Positions 55,487-64,000 of a stretch of DNA of 64,000 nt are shown here, piece after piece. The number at the start of each line of letters is the position of its first letter. Within the stretch, counting starts at the first letter, position 1. The position numbers and the translations under genes were made by a program. Under the pieces are notes generated by a model that saw only the letters and a list, made by a program, of their open reading frames with translations, did no database searches and was not told where the DNA came from. Origin of the DNA: Aplidium turbinatum (lineage: Eukaryota; Chordata; Ascidiacea; Aplousobranchia; Polyclinidae). The stretch lies in assembly GCA_918807975.1 (NCBI GenBank), contig OU964925.1, positions 28,679,608 through 28,743,607 of the forward strand, given 5' to 3'.

Positions 55487-56160
55487 TTAATTCAACCCTT
55501 TCTGGACTTTTCGCAATGCAAAGTTCCGGATCACAGCATCAAATGATAAAATATTGCGACGTCTGAATTGATGCACAACATGTCTAGTTAGGCTTTTCAA
55601 TTGGTTTTGAGTCATAGACCTACTGGAGCGCAAACAATTCTTTACAAATTTCAGGAATTGCTGAAACCACGTTCTCAAAGCACAACCGTTGGAGGTAGCT
55701 ACTGGAACAAAAAAATAATCATAACAAAATTATTTGGAAAAACCTTTCGAAAGTTGCAATCAATGATTCCTTGTGTAGAGATTATGGGGTGGTTCGTTCT
55801 GGTTTGCAGCTGAAGTTTGCTGTCAATTTCTGTCAAAAGTACCAACTCATCCAAAATGTCTTGAAAAATGTCATTGTTGTAGCCTACAAATGGTTTCAAT
55901 TTGTCCCACATGCCAGCAACTGCACAACAGACATACGATGGAATTTTCATGGGACTTCAAGCTCATCGACGATATGTTTGAGTTTGTTGATACATTTGTC
56001 AATTCCTACAACGATCGAATCCTTTGCAATGTACGGTAGAATACATTTCCTTCGAATGATTCAGCTAGTTAAGTGGAGTTATAAAAGCGTTCTGTCCTCA
56101 GGAAAACAAAGTCATTTTCTTTTAAATTTATAATTGCCACTGCAACTTTAGCTTGCGAGT
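55487..56160 (-). pseudogene. Decayed hAT transposase remnant
   Basis: On minus, ATSNGCALRTWFQQFLKFVK, then CLRSSRSMTQNQLKSL, resembles the hAT C-terminal dimerisation block (SAERxFSxLKxIKxxLRSTMxQxRL). Upstream, GMWDKLKPFVGYNNDIFQDI may belong to the same protein. Frames are interrupted. It fits the enclosing hAT element. Confidence 0.5.
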
Positions 56161-56599
56161 AGTAGCCTACTCTTCTCAGCTTTCTCTTACTTAGATTACA
56201 TCTTCCTTTAATTTCATTAAATTCATCAGTGAATCTTGTTTAGGACCGTAATCCACATAATGCAAAGCAGTCACAAATTTAAAACTGCTAGTTGTAGGCT
56301 ACTTTAGCATTGACTCAGCTTCCGATCAAGCTCTTGTTGGTTCTAACTTGATGCATTTAAGAAACGTCTTTAGAGCTTCAGTTGCAAAAGGGTAATGTAA
56401 AGCATTGGGTTTGACTGCACCCCGCCTTGATTACATTCTTGAAGTCAATTTTCTTTGCAAGATGATAGGACAGCTTTCTTTAGATTTTTCAGAAATTTTT
56501 CTGTGACTGGTCTATAACTTTAAAGATGCCACAACAAGCTTACAGATAATTAATCAATTACTCCAAAAAAGATAAGATATTTGAACAACGCTGTCTGTA

Positions 56600-57030
56600 G
56601 GCAACATTATGAATTCCAACTAGATTTAAGCAACAACATTCATAAAGAAAAAACTCACTACCTTCCAAATCACATCATGAGAAGCATGACCAACAAAAGG
56701 CTACTTGACCACACGAAAACAGAAGATCTTTTAACTATGACAAAATTACATCCAATTCCAGCAATAAGTTAATAAAATCAAAAGTTTTAAAACTGTTCGG
56801 CCACATTAAAAGATCACAATTCGGAATCAGCAAAGTTTGCACAGAAGGAAAAGTAGAAGGAAAAAGAAAACGTGGCAGACAACCAAAACGATGGCAAGAC
56901 AACATCCAATCATGGACCGTAGGCTACTCAACTTGGCGACACTGGACGAGCTGGCTCAAAATCGTCACTCTTGGAAGCAAATAACCCATGTTGATGCGCA
57001 ATGTGATGCAGGCGGAGATAATGACTGATG
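56600..57030 (+). pseudogene. LINE reverse-transcriptase tail remnant
   Basis: Encodes LFGHIKRS, then GKVEGKRKRGRQPKRWQDNI, the C-terminal signature of RTE/CR1-like LINE proteins, and ends in a (GAT)n tail at about 57,025. It is a different lineage from the LINE just downstream. Confidence 0.6.
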
Positions 57031-57399
57031 ATGATGATCCATAAACAAAAAATATACAGGATTTACTTTCTTTAATCGTGCTTGGACTGATACCTTTAAC
57101 TTTCACAGATAACTTATGTTGGATACAACATCCTATGCCTGGCCAACGCAGATTTTGAAGTTAAGGTTCAGTTGTCAAGCAAAAATAGTTCCCGCTTAGC
57201 TAACACAGCGCCAGTTTTCAAGTTGAAACTATCAATACAATCGAAACCGTTCAGTGATACAGAAATCATTTCAGCTTCAGATTTTACGTCTTGAAGCTGT
57301 TCAACATCGCCTACCTTAACACGAAAATGATTTGTTCGTGATGAGAAGCATCGAGAGTGACATTTACAATGATTGAGAAATACTTGGAACTACGCACTT

Positions 57400-60300
57400 C
57401 ATTTAAGAATTGGGGATCATGTTGAGAGCCTTCACGTGGCGATCCCCGTTAATCCTTTACAGGAGACTAATCTCAACACTACACTCCAATTACTGCCAGA
57501 GAGAGCATATTTAGGGTGGTAAAAGGATAGACCCTCGGCCCTACGATGAAAATAATTAGCTTCAATACGGAAGGTTTGTCAGCCACGAAAGCAGTTCTTA
57601 TAGCTAACTTACAACCAGACATCCTGTGCTTGCAAGAAACACACAGAGACAAAATCCCTCCTAGCATCCCAGGAATGTACTTAGCCATTCAATCTCCCAG
57701 CCGAACCCATGGTAGTGCCATATTCTGCAGGGAGAAGTCAGCGATTCTCGGATCGGCCAACCTAACAACGGGTGCTTTAGAAATTTTGCACATAAAAACT
57801 AATTCATTGGAAATCTTCTCAATATATAAACCCCCCACAGAATCTTTTTCCTGGCCAAATAACACCTGGATCGACAACAGCAAACCGTGCCTCATAATTG
57901 GGGACTTTAACAGCCACAACATTGCCTGGGGATACAGCAGCAGCAATAAAGATGGAGAACTGGTCGAACTGTGGGCCTCCAACAATAATCTCTCATTGCT
58001 CTACTCGCCGAAAGACAAACCAACCTTCCACAGTGCCCGATGGAAGAAAGGCTATAATCCCGACCTTGCTTTTGTTAGCTCAAAATACATCAACTCCTTT
58101 AAAAGAACAATCCTCGAACCCATACCCAAGTCCCAACACCTCCCAGTACGCATCAACATAAACCCAGTAATTCAGCCCCGAATCTCCAAACCACTGCCAC
58201 GGTTTATTTTCCGCAAAGCTAACTGGGACAACTTTACACAAGTACTAGACGCAGAAATCGACAATATACCCCCCACACCCCAATCATACGCTGTTTTTCA
58301 AAAACTGGTTTGGAAGGTCTCAAAACAGACCATACCAAGAGGAAGCCGCAAAGAATACATACCTGGTCTCACAATCGAAAGCAAAGAAGTGTATGAAGAA
58401 TACCTGAACCAATACAACCAGGATCCTTTCAGCCAAGAAGCTCAGAACCTTGGCGAAACAGTCCTCAACAAACTCGATGAAGAAAGAAAAACGCGCTGGA
58501 GAAAAATGATAGAGTCAACTGACCTTCGCCACAATAGCAAGAAAGCATGGGCTACCATAAAAAAATTAAATTCTGATAACCAACTGCAAAATAACCTCGC
58601 AGCAGTCACACCAAACCAAGTCGCCCACCAACTGCTCCTTAATGGAAAGACCAAAGCCAAGCACCGATACCACAAACCCACCAGGTACAAAAACGATACT
58701 TTACTAGAAAGGGAAACCAACGATCAATTTTTTACACCAGCAGACCTTCAGGTAGCCTTCAAACACTTGAAAAGTGGTAAAGCAACAGGCCTAGATGGAA
58801 TCACTACTGAACAGATCCTCCATTTTGGTACGAAAGCAAAATCCTGGCTCTTAAAATTCTTCAACAACTGTCTGGCCGGTGCAACAATCCCAAAGATCTG
58901 GAGAAAAGCAAAGGTAGTAGCTCTTTTGAAACCCCAAAAAGATCCCTCTTCCCCAAAGAACTATAGACCAATATCACTTTTATGCATCCTCATGAAAGTA
59001 TACGAACGCCTCATACTAAATAGGATTTCAACGCAAGTAGATGACCAACTTATACATGACCAGGCAGGTTTTCGACCAGGGCGCTCTTGTTGCGGTCAAG
59101 TATTAAACCTAACTCAATATATAGAGGATGGATTCGAACAGAAACTCGCCACTGGAACCGTCTTCGTAGACCTATCTGCCGCTTATGATACCATCAACCA
59201 TAGGGCCTTGCTTCTTAAACTAGATCAAGTCATCAAGAACCCCACAATCAACCAAGCTATTCAATCACTTCTTACAAATAAACGATTTTTTGTTGAGATG
59301 AATGGTCGAAAAAGCCGATGGAGAACCCAACGTAATGGCCTGCCGCAAGGCTCTGTCCTTGCACCTATCTTATTTAACATATACACCAATGATCAACCAA
59401 AACCCCCCAACGTACGTCGTTTCATTTATGCCGACGGCCTCTGCCTAGCTACCCAATCAAAAAACTTCTCGATGATAGAAAAGACCTTAACAGGAGCACT
59501 CTCCGAGTACTCCACATATTACAAGTACTGGAGCCTAAATGCAAACCCTTCCAAAACCCAAGTGACATGCTTTCACTTGAACAATCATAAGGCTAGCCAA
59601 AAACTTATCATCAATTGGGAAAACACTGCTTTACAATATACCCCCTTTCCTGTATACCTTGGCATAACACTAGACAGGACCCTATCCTATAAGACACACC
59701 TAATGAAGCTTAAGAAAAAATTATCTGCTCGCAATAACCTTTTGCAAAAGCTGGGAAACTCAAACTGGGGAGCAGATGAGCACACACTGAAGCAAACAGC
59801 ACTGGCTCTCTGTTATTCGACCGCTGAATACTGCGCTCCAGTATGGGCTAGGTCAAGCCACACCAAAGTAATTGACTCCGAATTAAACCAAGCATGTAGA
59901 ATCATAACTGGCACACTCCGTCCAACACCAATCGCCGACCTTTATAACTTAGCAACTATAGCTCCACCTCATATCCGAAGAGAAGTCGCTACAAAAAAGG
60001 AAAGAGTAAAACAAATATCCGACCAACGCCACCCTCTCTATGAACACAAACTTATTTCAGCAAGACTCAAGTCACGCAAAAGCTTCATCAAAGTCGGCCC
60101 ATTGGAACACACAAGCGCGACAGCTGCACGACTAGAAATGTGGACCTCTGAGCCCGATAGGACACAACATCCTGCCATCCCAAGTCCTTCCGAAAGTCTA
60201 CAACAAACTCCCACCCTTGAGAGAAGAGAGTGGTGCTGCCTAAACAGAGCCCGCTGCGGAGTCGGGAGAAATAAAAGCAATCTTTTCCGATGGAAGATGA

Positions 60301-60475
60301 CTCCTGACCCAATGTGTGATTGCGGCCTAGACAATCAGACGATGAAGCACATCCTCACCAACTGCCCCCTTAGCCCTTCATGTGATGACAACGACCTCAA
60401 AAACATCACAAACAATGCTCTTACCTGGCTCCGACACTGGCGTGACAAGCTATGAATGAATGAATTTAAGAATTT
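57400..60475 (+). mobile_element. Jockey/CR1-like LINE with one long ORF
   Basis: The ORF is followed at once by a short 3' end with (TGAA)n (about 60,453-60,467). The 5' edge is not defined; no ORF1 is seen, so the copy is probably 5'-truncated. It lies inside the hAT at 54,967-60,623. Confidence 0.75.
57546..60455 (+). CDS. LINE ORF2: endonuclease and reverse transcriptase (YADG variant)
   Basis: 969 residues from ATG, unbroken. The endonuclease comes first (ISFNTEGLS, ILCLQETH, LIIGDFNSHNIAWG). The reverse transcriptase follows (NYRPISLLCILMKVYERLI, DQAGFRPGRSC, VFVDLSAAYDTINH, GLPQGSVLAPILFNIYTND). The catalytic box reads FIYADGLCLATQ where the family has YADD, so the second catalytic Asp is Gly and the enzyme should be inactive. 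PVYLGITLDRTLSYKTH, ALALCYSTAEYCAPVWARSS and a CDCG...HILTNCPL Cys/His end follow. The start matches the usual endonuclease start (MKIISFNTEG). Clade not resolved. Confidence 0.85.
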   Translation: MKIISFNTEGLSATKAVLIANLQPDILCLQETHRDKIPPSIPGMYLAIQSPSRTHGSAIFCREKSAILGSANLTTGALEILHIKTNSLEIFSIYKPPTESFSWPNNTWIDNSKPCLIIGDFNSHNIAWGYSSSNKDGELVELWASNNNLSLLYSPKDKPTFHSARWKKGYNPDLAFVSSKYINSFKRTILEPIPKSQHLPVRININPVIQPRISKPLPRFIFRKANWDNFTQVLDAEIDNIPPTPQSYAVFQKLVWKVSKQTIPRGSRKEYIPGLTIESKEVYEEYLNQYNQDPFSQEAQNLGETVLNKLDEERKTRWRKMIESTDLRHNSKKAWATIKKLNSDNQLQNNLAAVTPNQVAHQLLLNGKTKAKHRYHKPTRYKNDTLLERETNDQFFTPADLQVAFKHLKSGKATGLDGITTEQILHFGTKAKSWLLKFFNNCLAGATIPKIWRKAKVVALLKPQKDPSSPKNYRPISLLCILMKVYERLILNRISTQVDDQLIHDQAGFRPGRSCCGQVLNLTQYIEDGFEQKLATGTVFVDLSAAYDTINHRALLLKLDQVIKNPTINQAIQSLLTNKRFFVEMNGRKSRWRTQRNGLPQGSVLAPILFNIYTNDQPKPPNVRRFIYADGLCLATQSKNFSMIEKTLTGALSEYSTYYKYWSLNANPSKTQVTCFHLNNHKASQKLIINWENTALQYTPFPVYLGITLDRTLSYKTHLMKLKKKLSARNNLLQKLGNSNWGADEHTLKQTALALCYSTAEYCAPVWARSSHTKVIDSELNQACRIITGTLRPTPIADLYNLATIAPPHIRREVATKKERVKQISDQRHPLYEHKLISARLKSRKSFIKVGPLEHTSATAARLEMWTSEPDRTQHPAIPSPSESLQQTPTLERREWCCLNRARCGVGRNKSNLFRWKMTPDPMCDCGLDNQTMKHILTNCPLSPSCDDNDLKNITNNALTWLRHWRDKL

Positions 60476-61639
60476 GTTGATTATTTAGTTGGTACATTTT
60501 TACTTTGGTACTAAAAATGGGCCCCCTTCAAAAGTGCAAAAACAAAAAACTACTCGTTTTTCCTTTACAATGTTTTGCTAGGGGGGAAACTGGCCCGACT
60601 TCCCCCCCCTCTCGGAGCCACTGTTGTAGAGTAGCTACTTTCAGGCATTGTTGGGAATTTCCAGGCATTGTCTAAGATTTCCAGGCATTGTCGATTAATA
60701 TCAGTGTTTGACTGGTTTGGTAGTCATTATGGAACATTTTCAAGCATTTTCGAACATTTTCAGGGATTGTCGAGCATTTTCAGGGGTTGTCAGGCATTGT
60801 AGAGTAGCTACTTTCAGGCATTGTTGGGAATTTCTAGGCATTATCTAGGATTTCCAGGCATTGTCGATCAATATCAGTGTTTGACTGGTTTGGTAGTCAT
60901 TATGGAACATTTTCAGGCATTGTCGAACATTTTCAGGGATTGTCGAGCATTTTCAGGGGTTGTCAGGCATTGTAGAGTAGCTACTTTCAGACATTTGTTG
61001 GGAATTTCCAGGCATTGTCTAGAATTTCCAGGCATTGTCGATCGATATCAGTGTTTGACAGGTTTGGTAGTCATTATGGAACATTTTCAGGGATTGTCGA
61101 GCATTTTCAGGGGTTTTCAGGCATTGTAGAGTAGCTACTTTCAGGCATTGTTGGGAATTTCCAGGCATTTTCTAGGATTTCCAGGCATTGTTGATCATTA
61201 TTAGTGGTTGACGGGTTTGCCAGGCATTGTCGAACATTTTCAGGGGTTGTCTAGCATTTTCAGGGGTAGTCAGGCATTCTAGATTAAGCTACTTTCAGGC
61301 ATTGTTGGGCATTTCCTAGCATTGTCTAGGATTTCCAGGCATTGTCGATCATTATTAGGTTTTTGACACGTTTGTCAGGCATTGTCGAACATTTTCATGC
61401 ATTTTTATTCCCAGCTCTGCATGCGCAGCAGAATGATCCCTTTCTATTTTGCGTAGGTTGTAAACGTATTTACGGTATACACAAACACAGCAGCGTTTAA
61501 ATTACCTGGCTATCATAAGTATCGACAATGCCTGACAAACCTGTCAAAACCTGGTAATGATCGACAACCCAAGAAAACGTTCGACAATGCCTAACAATCC
61601 TATCAACCACTGAATATGTTCGACAATGCCTGGAAATCC

Positions 61640-61865
61640 TCATCAATCCAGCACTGCACAGCATTTTGCAGAAACCACAAAAGCTAAAAGAAAAAAAAAT
61701 CACATTTTTTTTACGTAGGGGGGCCCTTTAAAAATCGGAGGATCCGGGGTACCTGCACCCTCTGCCCCCCCCCTAAATCCGGGACTGTTTTCACATGCTT
61801 TTTCTTGAAGGGGCGGCAAAATATGAATCTACCCCGGGCAGCACATTCCCTAGCTACGCCACTGC
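61640..61865 (-). mobile_element. Fused hAT MITE fragments within the reverse array
   Basis: On minus, CAGTCCCGGATTTAGGGGGG and the following about 145 bp match the left half of the element at 51,096. Adjacent sequence ends in CTAGCTACGCCACTG, the end of another hAT family. Array units resume on both sides. Confidence 0.65.
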
Positions 61866-62470
61866 CGACAATGCCTGCCAGAAAGAATCTAAAGTACTTT
61901 ACAATGCCTGAGAACCCCTGACACCTAAAAATGTTCGACAATGCCTGAAAATTTCCGACAATGCCTAACAACAAGCCTGTCAACCATTGATAATGATCGA
62001 CAATGCCTGGAAATCTTAGACAATGCCTTGAAATTACCGACAATGCCTGAAAGTAGCTACTCTACAATGCCTGACAACCCCTGAAAATGCTCGACAACTC
62101 CTGAAAATGCTCGACAATCCCTGAAAATGTTCGACAAAGCCTGAAAATGTTCCATAATGACTACCAAACCTGTCAAACACTGATATTGATGGACAATGCC
62201 TGGAAATTCTAGACAATGCCTGAAAGTAGCTACTCTACAATGCCTGACAACCCCTGAAAATGCTCGACAACCCCTGAATATGTTCGATAATGCCTGAAAA
62301 TGTTCTATAATGCCTAACAAACCAGTCAACCACTGATAATGATCGACAATGCCTGGAAATCCTAGACAATGCCTGAAAGTAGCTAATCTACAATGCCTGA
62401 CAACCCCTGAAAATGCTTGAAAATTTCCGACAATGCCTAACAACAAGCCTGTCAACCATTGATAAGTAGG

Positions 62471-63857
62471 TAAAGACCTTTTTTGGAGCTGTAGTTCCAG
62501 GACAAGCTGAAGTTTTATTCAATTAATCTACTGAGTGTTACCAAAATGAAAGTTTACTGCTGGCTACCGAAAGCTGTGCTATAGCATTTGGTAGCCTAGT
62601 TATGGTGTGTACCAAACATTAAAATTGTCTTGGTTTGGCGGTTTGATCCGTGATGCTAATGAAGCTGTCTCAGCAGGGGGGAAGATGCCCCCTGCCCTCA
62701 AATTTTCTCTGGATGGGGGGCAATGGTGCCCTTTTAAGGTCATGTTGTGGTTATATATTATTTAGTTATTTAAGTATAAGTTTAAGTATGAGAATGGTTT
62801 GTTTATAAGTTGAATTAAGATGAAGGCTGTCTAACTGCCTGATGAAATTTCTATCTATCTAATTTATCTAGTTTGGCTATCTGACTCCATGAATTAATTT
62901 CCACACAATTGTTATTCGAATTATAATTTTAAGTTATCAGAAGGTGTTCGTATAATATTGTAGGTCTATAACACAAATTAAATTTAAACATTACAGAATA
63001 GTGAAATTGCAAAACAGTAAAACATTATCACGAATTATTACATTTTAAGTAAACAAACAATTTAATGTTTTCTGAGAGCTGAACTGGTCTAACTGGGCTC
63101 TGCTTGAGCTGGTCCGATTTGATAGAGCTCTTTGTCTAATTGAGCTGGTTTAATGTGATAGAGCTCTTTGTCTAATTGAGCTGGTTTTATGTGATAGAGC
63201 TAGTCCGATTTTATAGAGCTGGTTTCATATGTTAGAGCTCTCGTCAAAGGACGAACAAACCATTTTATTGTGTGCGCCCTTTTTTCTATTTTCTTTGGGA
63301 GCAGTTGCATGGAAAATTACAGAAACTTTAGTAAAAGGCAGGAAAACTTATATGTTGAAATAATGGATCGCTACAGAGGCCCCCCCAAATTTGGGCTAAA
63401 TTGGAACCAAGGGTACCAAGTTTAGCTCAAATTTAAGGAGTTAAAACGTTAACACAATTTTAACAGACATAGTATGAAATAAGTATGTTTAGTGTTTATG
63501 ATAATAATGTGGTGTTGTGTTTGTGATATCGTGTCGCGAAGTGATTCTGCGTGATTCCACCGCCTTCCGCAAAGGAATGTCTGAGTTTGTGCCGTATTAA
63601 GAAGAGTCCACCGCATAAAAGAATTGGTTGTTTTGTTTGTAAGCGCCGTTGCAAACCGTAGCAGGCATTCATTGTTTGTCTGACTTTTTCTGTTGAACAG
63701 CAGACCATGCCGATTGACTTGATACAAGTTGAAGCCTTGTCTTGCTTTTTGCTTGCTAGAGATCATCGCAGTTGGAGATCAGTGACATTCGGCCTTTGCA
63801 TTCGCTGTGAGGCGCTGGAGAGTCGGTTGCAAGTGGCTCTGAAGCACTTTTTTCGTT
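62471..63857. other. Unassigned stretch with a short GAGCTGGTTT repeat
   Basis: No gene recognised. Between about 63,080 and 63,245 a unit of about 33 bp (ATAGAGCTCTTTGTCTAATT, GAGCTGGTTT) is repeated four to five times. An AATAAA on the minus strand at about 63,264-63,270 could serve the candidate exon at 63.9 kb. Confidence 0.35.
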
Positions 63858-63918
63858 TCAGGCGGCAGTACGCATAATCACGTCCTTCAGGTGTTCATGA
63901 ATATGTGGTGTAAGATTT
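63858..63918 (-). CDS. Candidate terminal exon of an unidentified gene
   Basis: On minus, a strong polypyrimidine tract and acceptor (TTGCTTTGCTTTTTTCAG) precede 61 bp reading NLTPHIHEHLKDVIMRTAA and a stop at 63,858-63,860. The composition is protein-like. The first base completes a split codon from an exon outside the window. I do not recognise the protein. It could be chance. Confidence 0.35.
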
Positions 63919-64000
63919 CTGAAAAAAGCAAAGCAAATTGATTACAAGTTCAACTTTAAAATATTGAGCGACTTGGTTTATAAGTCGACCTGTACAACAT

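Larger units (their letters stand above)
54967..60623. mobile_element. hAT transposon inserted in the minisatellite array
   Basis: Ends CAGGGCCTCCGAGAG and CTCTCGGAGCCACTG, flanked by exact 8 bp TTGTAGAG (54,959-54,966 and 60,624-60,631), a sequence that is part of the array's higher-order unit. Contains a decayed minus-strand transposase, a hAT MITE (55,251-55,484), a LINE tail remnant and a LINE with a long ORF. Confidence 0.9.
54690..62470. repeat. Higher-order minisatellite array, inverted about its centre
   Basis: The basic unit is about 20 bp (CAGGCATTGTCGAACATTTT and variants). Units group into a higher-order unit of about 173 bp marked by GTAGAGTAGCTACTTTC (60,626; 60,799; 60,972; 61,126). 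From about 61,510 to 62,470 the same units appear in reverse complement. A hAT (54,967-60,623) splits the forward arm, and hAT-related sequence (about 61,640-61,865) splits the reverse arm. Confidence 0.85.

Noticed and set aside
60821-61129. 102-codon ORF in the forward array
   Set aside because: Same cause as above: repeat-derived, no domain.
60620-61300. CRISPR-like regularly spaced repeats
   Set aside because: Units are contiguous and diverged without unique spacers, in eukaryotic DNA with introns. It is a minisatellite.
62057-62455. 132-codon ORF of the type FQALSNIFRGCRAFSG
   Set aside because: It is made wholly of the 20 bp minisatellite unit; the repeat simply lacks stops in that frame.
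63449-63766. 105-codon minus-strand ORF near the window end
   Set aside because: No recognisable domain; it would lie in the 3' untranslated part of the candidate exon at 63.9 kb.

Overview
This looks like intron-rich, AT-rich metazoan nuclear DNA. The only clearly conserved host gene is a cytosolic carboxypeptidase of the CCP1/AGTPBP1 type. Its exon splits and residues track the vertebrate gene closely, so a marine invertebrate deuterostome is my best guess, with a tunicate possible. That placement is inference. No CRISPR, operon, LTR pair, capsid gene or envelope gene was seen.

Region 1, bases 1 to 24,813, minus strand: the AGTPBP1-like gene from its start codon (24,811-24,813) to a last exon that runs off the window at base 1. 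I could place 25 coding exons whose phases join without a break (1,383 codons), plus one doubtful extra exon. They encode an armadillo-like N-terminal half, an acidic and Ser-rich linker, the CCP N-domain and an M14 zinc carboxypeptidase domain. The introns hold DNA transposons: a fold-back element (8,183-9,925), a 4 kb DDE element (10,446-14,419) sitting inside an older inverted-repeat unit with a GIY-YIG-like ORF, a tRNA-derived SINE with a perfect 14 bp target duplication, a small hAT MITE, and several copies of a palindromic MITE.

Region 2, 24,814-32,211: 5' flank of the gene, with a young 2.4 kb DNA transposon carrying about 388 bp terminal inverted repeats and an 8 bp duplication, a hAT-like MITE, a TTAA-flanked element and a SINE.

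Region 3, 32,212-62,470: a dense transposon nest with no recognisable host gene. Matching target duplications let much of the nesting order be read. A hAT (32,220-44,065) encloses a CR1/L2-like LINE with two open ORFs, a pogo element and two further nested hATs. Two more hATs follow (44,255-48,181 and 48,296-52,031), each with younger insertions. Then comes a pair of small palindromic/Mutator-like elements. Last is a 20 bp/173 bp higher-order repeat array that turns around on itself and is split by a 5.7 kb hAT, which itself holds a second LINE with a 969-codon ORF.

Region 4, 62,471-64,000: low-complexity and AT-rich DNA, with a candidate terminal exon of an unidentified minus-strand gene at 63,858-63,918.

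The most notable observations are two AGTPBP1-locus transposons of apparently the same CxxH-type DDE superfamily, which I cannot name; a composite hAT/Mutator MITE seen twice with the same internal junction; a pogo element whose terminal motif recurs inside its own coding sequence; and an otherwise open LINE with YADG in place of YADD.
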